Assembly (NCBI GenBank): GCA_002707495.1
Contig: PAMZ01000015.1
Span: 1 to 64,000, forward strand
Direction of reading: 5' to 3'
From: Halobacteriovoraceae bacterium
GTDB lineage: Bacteria > Bdellovibrionota > Bacteriovoracia > Bacteriovoracales > Bacteriovoracaceae
Length of the DNA: 64,000 nt
Part shown: positions 43,805 to 51,395 of the stretch, in pieces
Position numbering within the stretch: the stretch's first letter is position 1
Layout of the letters: every line of letters starts with the position of its first letter
Position numbers and translations under genes: made by a program
Notes under the pieces: generated by a model
Seen by the model: only the letters and a program-made list of their open reading frames with translations
Told to the model about the DNA's origin: nothing
Database searches by the model: none

Positions 43805-44383
43805 ATGAGTAAGGGATTAGAAACAAAAGAAAACATCCTTAAATCAGCACTGGAACTCACAAGCAAATTTGGGCTTGAGAGTTTATCCATAGGTGGCCTG
43901 GCAAAGTCCGTTGGAATGAGTAAGAGCGGGCTTTTCAGCCACTTTAAATCTAAAGAGGCCCTCCAAGTTAAGGTCATGGATTATGCAGCTTTCAAGTTCA
44001 CCTCCAAGGTCATTAAGCCAGCTATTAAAGAAGAAAGAGGAATCCCTCGCTTGGAAAAAATGATGGAGCTTTGGATCGAGTGGTCCGAGAATTATATGGC
44101 AGGAGGATGTCCCTTTGTCTCCTCCTTCGTTGAATATGATGACCGACCCGGTGTTGTGAGAGATCATATTATGCATCTCCAAAAGACAATGATTGGCTCT
44201 TTTGAGAGGGCGATACAGATTGCAATAGACGAGAAACAGTTAAAAACAAGTGAATCAGTTCAATACCTAGCATATAAAGTTTATTCAAATATGCTCGGCT
44301 ATCATATCTACAGTCATCTTTTATCTAAAGAGCAGGCCAGAAAAAACTTCACCAAGCAATTTAGAGAAATCATTCAGACCTAA
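43805..44383 (+). CDS. TetR-family transcriptional repressor
   Basis: 192 aa. N-terminal HTH: ALELTSKFGLESLSIGGLAK followed by VGMSKSGLFSHFKSKEAL. The rest is the helical ligand/dimer domain, with a GGCPFVSSF segment. The operator in its own promoter implies autorepression. Ligand unknown. A small gene follows 19 bp downstream. Confidence 0.92.
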   Translation: MSKGLETKENILKSALELTSKFGLESLSIGGLAKSVGMSKSGLFSHFKSKEALQVKVMDYAAFKFTSKVIKPAIKEERGIPRLEKMMELWIEWSENYMAGGCPFVSSFVEYDDRPGVVRDHIMHLQKTMIGSFERAIQIAIDEKQLKTSESVQYLAYKVYSNMLGYHIYSHLLSKEQARKNFTKQFREIIQT

Positions 44384-44402
44384 AAATCTGATAGGAGGAT
44401 TT

Positions 44403-44618
44403 ATGAGTATTACATTAAGAGTCGTGAATTTTATTGATCGCTTACATTTACAAAATTACTTCATGGAAAAAGAAGACACTCTCATGTTTGCCCCGATTAG
44501 AATTTCTCTCAATGAAAAATTTTTGGAGAGAAAAATCGATCAACTTTTTAAGCTTAAAGGAAAGCCCTACGCCATTAATGAGTTTGAAAAGAATTGCTTA
44601 AAAGAGCTCGATTTTTAA
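44403..44618 (+). CDS. Small protein of unknown function
   Basis: 71 aa with no recognisable family; hydrophobic/charged pattern with helices (FLERKIDQLFKLKG). AGGAGG at ideal distance from the ATG supports translation. Co-directional with tetR. Its stop shares TTAA with the convergent gene's stop. Confidence 0.6.
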   Translation: MSITLRVVNFIDRLHLQNYFMEKEDTLMFAPIRISLNEKFLERKIDQLFKLKGKPYAINEFEKNCLKELDF

Positions 44619-45928
44619 GATATTCTTCCTTCCTGCTCTAGTTTCGTGAGATGAGCCTTGATGTTCGCTAGAGCGTACGGGTGAAGATGTCTTGGAATAT
44701 CGAAGTAAATCGTTTTGAGAATATATTCCAGGTCAGGATTTTTCTCATAAAGATCTAAAATTTGATTTTCCCTGTATTGTCGATGTTCCAGTGTTTTCTC
44801 CAGGATATCGACTCCCCCTAAAGGAATTCCGTGAGATGGAATCACACATTGAGGATTTAAATCGATCACTTTTTTAAGGCTTTTAAAATATAGTTTCATA
44901 TCTCCTTCCTCACCCCCAACAACAACAGTTCCAATTCCTTGAAAAAGATCCCCCACAATAAACCAATTTAGCTTTTCAGGAGCAAGCCCAATATGACCTT
45001 GATCATGTCCTGGAATTTCAAAAACATTTACATCCTGACCAATCCATTTTCCAACAGAATCACCTTCTTTTAGTTCAATGACTTCACAATCAGCTAAATA
45101 ATTTTCACCAAAGACTTCTAATAGTCTTTTTCTCGTATATTTTGACATATACAGTGGAAGTTCAAAATGCTTTGCAAGATCTGGTGCATATTTATGGTGG
45201 TCCCCATGGTGATGGGTAATGATAATTTTAAGTAATGTGTACTGATTGAGGCTCGCCAATAGTTTGCGATATTCATTTGTATCCTTCGGCGAAGGATCTA
45301 CGATAAACTTTGTCTGATCACCGATGACAAAACAATTTGTTCTCTGAGCCGGAGGTAGTGTTTCCGACAAAGGCATGACTTGAAGTAAGTTTTTTATACT
45401 TTCGACTTGGGGGATACCTTCCTTAGGTTCTAAATCAAAATCAATAAATTCATTGATAGATTTAGGCTCACTTAATAGTTCAAATATTTTACGCACTGGT
45501 GGTACAAGTAAACATTCTCCTGAGTTAAATTTACGAACAATTTCATAGGGTGAAATCCATGCTGATTCTGAAAACTCCTCCTCATCGCTCTTTAGTCTCA
45601 TCTTCTTTTTTGACTCAATAAGAAAGAAGTGAGTCTCGAAACGATAGGGATTAAAATCTGGAGTTGTTGCCAGCGCTATTTTTTTGGGTGTACTTAAACT
45701 TCCCTGTCTAATTAAGTTTGGTATATCTATTCCTAATTCTTCCTTGGCCTCTCTAATGACTGCTGCCAGTAACTCGTCATCAGTTTGTTCATCAATCTTC
45801 TCTACCTTTCCCCCAGGGAAAGCAATATATCCCGGGAAATGGCGCAGAAAATTGTTTCTCTTAATATAATAAACAAGATTTTTATGCCTCAAAACGATGG
45901 ATACGGCTTTTTTGATTTGGTTACTCAT
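44615..45928 (-). CDS. NUDIX hydrolase fused to a metallo-beta-lactamase domain
   Basis: 437 aa. Residues about 5-160 are a NUDIX domain (FPGGKVEKID, then REAKEELGI), with the longer spacing of CoA-type NUDIX enzymes. Residues about 200-420 are a metallo-beta-lactamase fold of the LACTB2/glyoxalase II kind: THHHGDHH (near 240), GHDQGH, IVGDLF, IPSHG. The two hydrolases may act on the same nucleotide or thioester. A TATACT box ends 6 nt before the ATG, with no ribosome site, suggesting leaderless mRNA. Confidence 0.88.
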   Translation of the reverse strand: MSNQIKKAVSIVLRHKNLVYYIKRNNFLRHFPGYIAFPGGKVEKIDEQTDDELLAAVIREAKEELGIDIPNLIRQGSLSTPKKIALATTPDFNPYRFETHFFLIESKKKMRLKSDEEEFSESAWISPYEIVRKFNSGECLLVPPVRKIFELLSEPKSINEFIDFDLEPKEGIPQVESIKNLLQVMPLSETLPPAQRTNCFVIGDQTKFIVDPSPKDTNEYRKLLASLNQYTLLKIIITHHHGDHHKYAPDLAKHFELPLYMSKYTRKRLLEVFGENYLADCEVIELKEGDSVGKWIGQDVNVFEIPGHDQGHIGLAPEKLNWFIVGDLFQGIGTVVVGGEEGDMKLYFKSLKKVIDLNPQCVIPSHGIPLGGVDILEKTLEHRQYRENQILDLYEKNPDLEYILKTIYFDIPRHLHPYALANIKAHLTKLEQEGRIS

Positions 45929-45956
45929 TTGATTAGTATATCAAAAAAAGAATTGG

Positions 45957-47249
45957 TTAATAGCATCCATTGCGCGTAATTCCAGGAAAATGGGAATAAT
46001 ATTTTATACACCGAAGTGGATCAATTCTCACTTCTTGCTTAGCTACCTCATAAAACTCATCAACGGCTAGTTTTAAAACTAGTTTCGGGTCAGTTTCATC
46101 ATTTACTTTAGAAAGAAACTGCTCAAGCCAATCAATAAGGATTTCTAGCTTTTTCTGGTCAGAAACTCTCTGAAATTCAAAAACTTTGAAAATGGCTCGT
46201 CCCAGAACCGCTCCAATGATATGAGTGTCTTGATAGTTGGTCATCTCATTACAACCTGTGTACTCTTTCTGAGCGGAGGAGAGAAAAATTTCTATTTGCT
46301 CCTTGTGAAGAATTTTAATGTCTCCATTATTAAAAGTTCTAGACTCAACATCGCGAGATTTTTCCATACAGCCCATTCCGTCTAATCCGCGGCTTCCAGG
46401 TTCACCAAAATAAGCAAAGATATCTGCAAAGGCTTCATTTACAGCGATCAAGGCTAGATTGACTGAGACATTCCGGGATTGAGCAGAGCTTTGAACTTTA
46501 TGATAGTGATGGGAGTTATCGAAACAGAGTCCTAAGGGTGGAAGACTCGATTTTTGATCAGAATATTTTCTTAGTAGTTCTACGAAAATATGATGACCAT
46601 ACTCATGTAAGGCGACCATGGGAAATTTCCAAAGAGGTCTGCCTCCCATTGGCAGGTCTAAATCTTCTTTAGAGTCATATCCTTGTGGGAGAAATGTGAT
46701 TTCTCTTGTTCCACTATAATAAAAAGCGTTATTGATGAGGTATTGATCGCCTTGTCGAAGAAGTGGTGCTACTCTAATTTTTATCTGAGGTAAGCTAAGG
46801 CCATTAATTAATTTTGGATAACGATTTTCAAAAGACTTTATGGGGGTCAAGATACTTAAGGCTGCATCTTGGTAAGAGTTCGATTCGTACTCTCCTGCGA
46901 TATCACAGACTTCAAAAATTTTAGAAGGGTTTTCGATTTCAGGTGAATTCAAAAGGCTAAATTGATCTCTTCCCCTAAATGAGCCTGCAAACTCAGTGGT
47001 TTCAACGGCTTGAATCTCGCTTGAAAAGTCTGTTCGAAATGGCCTTTCTCGTCCTCTTCTATAAAGGTCAATTTCTAAGGGATTAAGAATACTTCCTGAA
47101 AGACATGCTTTTTGAGATACCATCAAAGGAACAGGTACTCCCAAGCTCCTCCCACCATAGACATCCGTTGCATTCTTCTTTTTTGAAGTCTTGGTTCCAC
47201 AACCTATCAAAAGAAATGAGGCTGCTCCCAAATAGATCCATTTTTTCAC
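45957..47249 (-). CDS. Lipoprotein with gluzincin-type zinc-protease motifs
   Basis: 430 aa. Lipobox LLIGC (near 17). HEYGHH (near residue 212) is an HExxH zinc site, and NEAFADIFAY about 60 residues later supplies the third ligand Glu and Asp in the manner of thermolysin-like (M4/M36) peptidases. Cys residues flank the core and may form disulfides. Likely a cell-surface or periplasmic protease. Specific family not identified. Gene stands alone on the minus strand. Confidence 0.8.
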   Translation of the reverse strand: MKKWIYLGAASFLLIGCGTKTSKKKNATDVYGGRSLGVPVPLMVSQKACLSGSILNPLEIDLYRRGRERPFRTDFSSEIQAVETTEFAGSFRGRDQFSLLNSPEIENPSKIFEVCDIAGEYESNSYQDAALSILTPIKSFENRYPKLINGLSLPQIKIRVAPLLRQGDQYLINNAFYYSGTREITFLPQGYDSKEDLDLPMGGRPLWKFPMVALHEYGHHIFVELLRKYSDQKSSLPPLGLCFDNSHHYHKVQSSAQSRNVSVNLALIAVNEAFADIFAYFGEPGSRGLDGMGCMEKSRDVESRTFNNGDIKILHKEQIEIFLSSAQKEYTGCNEMTNYQDTHIIGAVLGRAIFKVFEFQRVSDQKKLEILIDWLEQFLSKVNDETDPKLVLKLAVDEFYEVAKQEVRIDPLRCIKYYSHFPGITRNGCY

Positions 47250-47304
47250 CTAAGCATACTATACTGCTCCAGGCTGTGATCACAGTAAGTTGAATTTTTT
47301 ACAT

Positions 47305-47329
47305 AAAAAATCCCCCTATTCAGGGGGAT
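47305..47329 (-). terminator. Intrinsic terminator of flagellin 1
   Basis: ATCCCCCT (47310-47317) pairs with AGGGGGAT (47322-47329), then six U on the minus strand (A-run 47305-47310). It lies 32 bp past the flagellin stop. Confidence 0.9.
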
Positions 47330-47360
47330 ATTTAACTTTTTAAATTGTTGAAATTATTGA

Positions 47361-48194
47361 TTATCCAATAAGTCTCAGTGCATTTTGCCCTTGAGCATTA
47401 GCTTGAGCAAGTACTGAAGTACCAGCTTGTCTCAAGATATTGTTTTTTGCATTGTCAGCAGAAACCTGTGCATAATCTACGTCTCTAATTCTTGAATTAG
47501 CAGCGCTTAAGTTCTCATTAGTAATTTGCAAGTTATTACTAGTTGAGATTAACCTATTCTGAATCGCTCCCAAAGAAGCTCTTTGGCCAGAAACTTTCTC
47601 AATCGCAGAGTCAATAGTCTCAAGAGAAGTTTGCGCACCCTCTTTGTTTTCCACTGTAATGTCTGAAAGACCTAGACTATCCAGTTTTGCGTTTTGTAGA
47701 GAAGTATCGTAAGAAATTCTATCTTGGAACTCGTCATTATTGACACCAATTTGAAAATCAAGAGATCCCCCCTCACCTGCTAGTAGCTTTGTTCCATTGA
47801 ACTCAGTTACTTGTGCAATTCTTTCAACTTCTTGCTTCAGGTTTTGATATTCCATGTTTGTAAAGCCTCTTTCAGTATCACCTACTGTGTCTGAAGCGGC
47901 TTGAATGGAAAGTTCTCTTAGTCTTGTTAAGATATTTGATACCTCATCAAGACCACCCTCAGCAGTTTGAACCATTGAAATACCATCATTCGCATTTCGA
48001 TTCGCTTGGTTGGTTGACTTCATTCTTGCGACTAACTTTTCTGAAATTGCTAATCCTGCAGCGTCATCAGAAGATTTTGTAATTCTACTTCCTGAAGACA
48101 TTTTTGCTAATGTGTTTTCTTGCTCCCTTCCATTTCTAGATAAAGATCTTTGAGCCGAAAGTGAAGGAACGTTTGTGTTAATACGGAAACCCAT
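47361..48194 (-). CDS. fliC: Flagellin 1
   Basis: 277 aa, a short flagellin with only the conserved D0/D1 parts. The N-terminus is MGFRINTNVPSLSAQRSL, with ANDGISMVQTAEGGLDE and LRELSIQAASDT. The C-terminus has SRIRDVDYA and ANAQGQNALRLIG. These helices form the filament core; the outer D2/D3 domains are absent. GGGAGG lies before the ATG. It has its own sigma-28-like promoter, leader hairpins and terminator, so it is monocistronic. One of three paralogues of identical length; the middle 60 residues differ most. Confidence 0.97.
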   Translation of the reverse strand: MGFRINTNVPSLSAQRSLSRNGREQENTLAKMSSGSRITKSSDDAAGLAISEKLVARMKSTNQANRNANDGISMVQTAEGGLDEVSNILTRLRELSIQAASDTVGDTERGFTNMEYQNLKQEVERIAQVTEFNGTKLLAGEGGSLDFQIGVNNDEFQDRISYDTSLQNAKLDSLGLSDITVENKEGAQTSLETIDSAIEKVSGQRASLGAIQNRLISTSNNLQITNENLSAANSRIRDVDYAQVSADNAKNNILRQAGTSVLAQANAQGQNALRLIG

Positions 48195-48232
48195 ACTACC
48201 TCCCTGTTTAACCGTTCTCTCATTCCTTGAAC

Positions 48233-48271
48233 TCTACTTCTTTTCCTCTGAGGTAGATGAGCATACTGCTC
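48233..48271 (-). promoter_or_regulatory. Two leader hairpins of flagellin 1
   Basis: Minus-strand hairpins: TCTAC/GTAGA (48233-48237 with 48253-48257) with a 15-nt loop containing GAGGA, and GAGCA/TGCTC (48259-48263 with 48267-48271). They correspond in place to the better hairpins in the other two flagellin leaders. Confidence 0.5.
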
Positions 48272-48323
48272 TAATTAGGTTGATTGATTTAAAATGGTCC
48301 ATGCTAGACCAAACTTATTTACT

Positions 48324-48350
48324 GTATCGGGATAGGTAAAATTTTCTTTA
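48324..48350 (-). promoter_or_regulatory. Sigma-28 (FliA)-like promoter of flagellin 1
   Basis: Minus strand TAAAGAAA (48350-48343), 11-bp spacer, CCCGATAC (48331-48324), close to the flagellar consensus TAAAGTTT-N11-GCCGATAA. The expected leader is about 123 nt. Confidence 0.8.
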
Positions 48351-48415
48351 TAAATAATTTAGATTTTTAGGCAATATTTTCTATTTCATTAACCGAGTAA
48401 AACAGTGTGCTGCAT

Positions 48416-48721
48416 TCAGTGACCTTGTGTTCGGTGCTGTAGACGGTAACAGTGTCCTCCTACGGAGTTTGCTAATTCTTCTAGATCAGCAATATTCTCG
48501 AGTTTTAGGACTAGCTGAACTTCGCATTGTGAAGCATAAGCAATATTAAAGAAACGTCGACGTTCTTTTTGGGTTAACTTTGCATTACCTTCTTGAAGAT
48601 TTAAACATACGCTTAAGGCTGCTCTTTCGATTTGTGATCTGATTTCTCCTTTAAGTTTTAATTTTTTTATCGCTTGGTACTGCTCTATTGATAAATCTAA
48701 AGTTCTAAATTTTTTGCTCAT
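48416..48721 (-). CDS. Four-helix-bundle protein (S23/IVS family) A
   Basis: 101 aa. The pattern RSQIERAALSVCLNLQEGNAK, then FFNIAYASQCEVQ, is the hallmark of the four-helix-bundle family (also called 23S-intervening-sequence or S23 proteins). Members form oligomers; some belong to diversity-generating retroelements (Avd), most have no known role. Divergent from a paralogue 14 bp away and lodged between two flagellin genes. Confidence 0.85.
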   Translation of the reverse strand: MSKKFRTLDLSIEQYQAIKKLKLKGEIRSQIERAALSVCLNLQEGNAKLTQKERRRFFNIAYASQCEVQLVLKLENIADLEELANSVGGHCYRLQHRTQGH

Positions 48722-48735
48722 CTTGTCTCCTTTGT

Positions 48736-49044
48736 TTGAGTATGAAAAGCTTTAGAACTTATGAATTAGCCAAGGATTTCTACAAGGAATGCCAAGAGGT
48801 AAATCTGAAAGGAGCAATGAAGAATCAATTTGAGAGAGCCTCGTTAAGCGTGGTTTTGAATCTATCTGAAGGAAGTGCAAAACCAACGAAAAAAGATAGA
48901 GCTAAGTTTTATTTCATCGCTTATGGAAGTTTAAGAGAAACGAGAGCTCTTCTCGATTTAGCAGGAAATTCGAATCTTAATTCAAAGGCAGATAAATTAG
49001 GAGCTCATATTTGGAAGCTGGCTCATAATCCGGGTGGAAGTTAA
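48736..49044 (+). CDS. Four-helix-bundle protein (S23/IVS family) B
   Basis: 102 aa. KNQFERASLSVVLNLSEGSAKPT and FYFIAYGSLRETRALLDLA match the same family as its divergent neighbour, with which it shares about a third or more of its core residues by eye. The start may be the first or second of two close ATGs; no good ribosome site, so the short shared intergenic region must hold both signals. A heptamer repeat tract follows its stop. Confidence 0.85.
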   Translation: MSMKSFRTYELAKDFYKECQEVNLKGAMKNQFERASLSVVLNLSEGSAKPTKKDRAKFYFIAYGSLRETRALLDLAGNSNLNSKADKLGAHIWKLAHNPGGS

Positions 49045-49050
49045 TTCTAT

Positions 49051-49082
49051 CCCATCACCTACAGCCTATTTCCTATCACCTA
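49051..49082 (+). repeat. Heptamer CCTANNN tract after the four-helix gene
   Basis: CCCATCA, CCTACAG, CCTATTT, CCTATCA, CCTA: a 7-base period over about 32 bp directly after gene B. Similar CCTA-rich tracts are, from memory, common at the 3' side of S23-family genes. Confidence 0.55.
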
Positions 49083-49130
49083 AAATTCTTCAGTGAGCAG
49101 TGTGCCGTCAACTGTATCCGGTTTATAGTT

Positions 49131-49162
49131 AAGAAAAAAGCGAAGCAGGGAACGCTTCGCCT
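49131..49162 (-). terminator. Intrinsic terminator of flagellin 2
   Basis: GCGAAGC (49140-49146) pairs with GCTTCGC (49154-49160). On the minus strand a U-rich tract follows (A-run 49134-49139). Confidence 0.85.
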
Positions 49163-49177
49163 TCTTACTCTTAGTTA

Positions 49178-49210
49178 TACAGGGCCTGGGTGGATCGCCC
49201 AGACCCCGTA
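49178..49210 (-). repeat. Long GC-rich hairpin just after flagellin 2
   Basis: CTGGG/CCCAG (49186-49190 with 49198-49202) sits inside TACAGGG/CCCCGTA (49178-49184 with 49204-49210). It lies 8 bp past the stop and before the real terminator. A 3'-end mRNA stabiliser is possible. Confidence 0.65.
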
Positions 49211-49218
49211 TAAATTAA

Positions 49219-50052
49219 CTAAGAGAGAAGACGTAATGCATTTTGCCCTTGCGCATTCGCTTGAGCTAATACAGACGTTCCTGCTTGTGTAAGTATATTG
49301 TTTCTTGCATTTTCAGCAGCCACTTGAGCGTAATCAACATCTCTAATTCGTGAATTAGCAGCTGATAAGTTCTCGTTCGTGATCTGCAAGTTATTGCTTG
49401 TAGAGATCAATCTGTTTTGAATCGCCCCTAGTGAAGCTCTTTGCCCAGATACTCTCTCAATGGCTTGATCAATTGCAGCTAATGATTCTTGAGCACCTTC
49501 TTTATTAGAAACACCAATATCAGTTATTCCTAATCCTTCAAGTCTCGCATTCTGAGCAGCTGAATCATAAGTGATTCTGTCCTGAAATTGATCATTGTTA
49601 ACACCAATTTGAAAATCAAGAATTCGACCTTCTCCAGATAATAACTTTGTTCCATTGAACTCTGTCACCTGAGAAATTCTTTCGATTTCTTGTTTCAAGG
49701 CTTGGTATTCCTTGTTTGTAAATTGTCTTTCTGTATCACCGACTGTGTCAGAAGCGGCTTGGATAGAAAGTTCTCTTAGACGCGTTAGCATGTTTGAGAT
49801 TTCGTCTAATCCACCTTCAGCAGTTTGAACCATAGAGATACCATCGTTAGCATTTCGATCAGCTTGAGCCGTTGATCTAATTCTTGCTTTCAACTTCTCA
49901 CTGATCGCCAAGCCAGCAGCATCATCTGCAGCTCTTGTGATACGTGTCCCTGAAGACATTTTGTTTAAGTTGTTTTGGCTCTCTCGGTTGTTAATACCTA
50001 GGGATCTTTGAGCCGAAATTGAAGCAACGTTGGTGTTGATTCTGAAACCCAT
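49219..50052 (-). CDS. fliC: Flagellin 2
   Basis: 277 aa. Same D0/D1 architecture as flagellin 1, starting MGFRINTNVASISAQRSL and ending ANAQGQNALRLLS. It differs from the other two in using more Arg (e.g. AAENARNN). GGAGG precedes the ATG. Independent promoter, hairpin-rich leader and terminator. Multiple flagellins in one filament are usual in Bdellovibrio-like bacteria. Confidence 0.97.
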   Translation of the reverse strand: MGFRINTNVASISAQRSLGINNRESQNNLNKMSSGTRITRAADDAAGLAISEKLKARIRSTAQADRNANDGISMVQTAEGGLDEISNMLTRLRELSIQAASDTVGDTERQFTNKEYQALKQEIERISQVTEFNGTKLLSGEGRILDFQIGVNNDQFQDRITYDSAAQNARLEGLGITDIGVSNKEGAQESLAAIDQAIERVSGQRASLGAIQNRLISTSNNLQITNENLSAANSRIRDVDYAQVAAENARNNILTQAGTSVLAQANAQGQNALRLLS

Positions 50053-50075
50053 CTTCTCCTCCTTGACCTAAAAGT

Positions 50076-50128
50076 CGTATCTATCCTGATACGTCTCCCA
50101 TCCATTTGGAGAGATAAGCGTCCTGCTT
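50076..50128 (-). promoter_or_regulatory. Flagellin 2 leader: two hairpins with GGA in the loops
   Basis: Minus-strand CGTATC-AGGATA-GATACG (50093-50076) and AAGC-AGGAC-GCTT (50128-50116). Both present AGGA in a 5-6-nt loop, the arrangement CsrA/RsmA binds. The first lies about 25-40 nt before the start codon. Confidence 0.65.
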
Positions 50129-50186
50129 GAATTCAGTCTGTCTTAGTTAGTTAATTTATTCTCAGTAGTGTTACCTACTAAGACCT

Positions 50187-50213
50187 GTATCGACGGAGCT
50201 GGGAAAGAGTTTT
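50187..50213 (-). promoter_or_regulatory. Sigma-28-like promoter of flagellin 2
   Basis: Minus strand AAAACTCT (50213-50206), 11-bp spacer, GTCGATAC (50194-50187). The -10 is good, the -35 weaker than in flagellin 1. Predicted leader about 128 nt. Confidence 0.6.
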
Positions 50214-50259
50214 GAAAAAAGTTAAAATATTTATCAATAGGAATTATTTGCCGGTTTTC

Positions 50260-50289
50260 AAAAAAAAAGGCCCTAGATTCCTAGGGCCC
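50260..50289 (-). terminator. Intrinsic terminator of flagellin 3
   Basis: GGCCCTAG (50269-50276) pairs with CTAGGGCC (50281-50288), then nine U on the minus strand (A-run 50260-50268). Confidence 0.93.
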
Positions 50290-50317
50290 TTATATGCATA
50301 ACCTGTATTGCTAATAC

Positions 50318-51151
50318 TTAGCCAATCAGTCTCAGGGCATTCTGTCCTTGAGCATTTGCTTGAGCAAGTACTGAAGTACCAGCTTGACTCAAGATGTTGT
50401 TTTTCGCGTTCTCCGCTGAAACCTGTGCATAATCTACGTCTCTGATCCGTGAGTTCGCTGCACTTAAGTTTTCATTGGTAATCTGCAAGTTATTGCTTGT
50501 AGATATTAGTCTGTTTTGGATAGCACCTAACCCAGCTCTCTGACCAGAAACAGTTTCAATCGCTTTATCAATTGTTGATAATGCAGTTTGAGCACCTTCT
50601 TTATTAGATACACTAATATCTGAAATTCCTAAACTGTCAGTAGAAGCATTTGTGTTGGCCACATCATATGAAATCCTGTCTTGGAAATCATCATTATTAA
50701 CACCGATTTGAAAATCAAGCTTATCACCCTGACCTGCTAGTAGCTTCGTTCCGTTGAACTCAGTTACCTGAGAAATTCTTTGAATTTCTTGCTTTAGGTT
50801 TTGATACTCCATATCTGTAAAGCTTCTTTCTGTGTCACCTACTGTGTCTGAAGCCGCTTGGATAGAGAGCTCTCTTAGTCGCGTCAGCATATTCGAGATC
50901 TCGTCTAGACCACCTTCTGCCGTTTGAACCATTGAAATACCGTCGTTGGCGTTTCTGTTTGCTTGTTGATTTGAACGAATACCCGCCTCTAATTTCTCAC
51001 TAATAGCTAAACCTGCTGCATCGTCGGCTGCTTTCGTGATCCTCGATCCAGAAGACATCTTTGAAAGTGTTGATTCAGCGCTGCGGTTTGTTTTACTCAA
51101 TGAGTTTTGAGCTGCAATTGAGGGTACATTCGTGTTGATACGAAATCCCAT
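50318..51151 (-). CDS. fliC: Flagellin 3
   Basis: 277 aa. MGFRINTNVPSIAAQNSL at the N-terminus and ANAQGQNALRLIG at the C-terminus, closest to flagellin 1 at the ends. Middle part carries its own sequence (VANTNASTDSLG). GGGAGG precedes the ATG. It lies upstream of flagellin 2 on the minus strand but has its own terminator, so it is not in an operon with it. Confidence 0.97.
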   Translation of the reverse strand: MGFRINTNVPSIAAQNSLSKTNRSAESTLSKMSSGSRITKAADDAAGLAISEKLEAGIRSNQQANRNANDGISMVQTAEGGLDEISNMLTRLRELSIQAASDTVGDTERSFTDMEYQNLKQEIQRISQVTEFNGTKLLAGQGDKLDFQIGVNNDDFQDRISYDVANTNASTDSLGISDISVSNKEGAQTALSTIDKAIETVSGQRAGLGAIQNRLISTSNNLQITNENLSAANSRIRDVDYAQVSAENAKNNILSQAGTSVLAQANAQGQNALRLIG

Positions 51152-51175
51152 AGTGTTCCTCCCTTGGAATCTAAG

Positions 51176-51231
51176 GTATCCTCCCGATACTCCAATTTTT
51201 CATAACCTTGATAATTGGTAAGCGTCCTGCT
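51176..51231 (-). promoter_or_regulatory. Flagellin 3 leader: two hairpins with GGA in the loops
   Basis: Minus-strand GTATC-GGGAG-GATAC (51190-51176) and AGC-AGGAC-GCT (51231-51221). The AGCAGGACGCT core is identical to flagellin 2, and the GTATC/GATAC stem is shared while the loop differs but keeps GGA. Confidence 0.65.
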
Positions 51232-51277
51232 CGATTTTTGTTAATTTATAATGTCCCCGATGGTGGAGACAGAGAAC

Positions 51278-51304
51278 CTTTCGGGCGCGGCAAAATTTTC
51301 TTAA
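51278..51304 (-). promoter_or_regulatory. Sigma-28-like promoter of flagellin 3
   Basis: Minus strand TTAAGAAA (51304-51297), 11-bp spacer, CCCGAAAG (51285-51278). It aligns base for base with the flagellin 1 promoter through AGAAAATTTT, with a weaker -10. Leader about 120 nt. Confidence 0.6.
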
Positions 51305-51395
51305 GGAAAAAATCACCGCCCAGGTAAAAAAATTTATAATAAAACAAAACTTGTTTTAAATTAAAACACTTTCTATTGAAATATTAAGATTTGGT

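Noticed and set aside
48195-51304. Sigma-54 promoters for the flagellin genes
   Set aside because: No TGGCAC-N5-TTGC element is present; sigma-28-like boxes fit much better.
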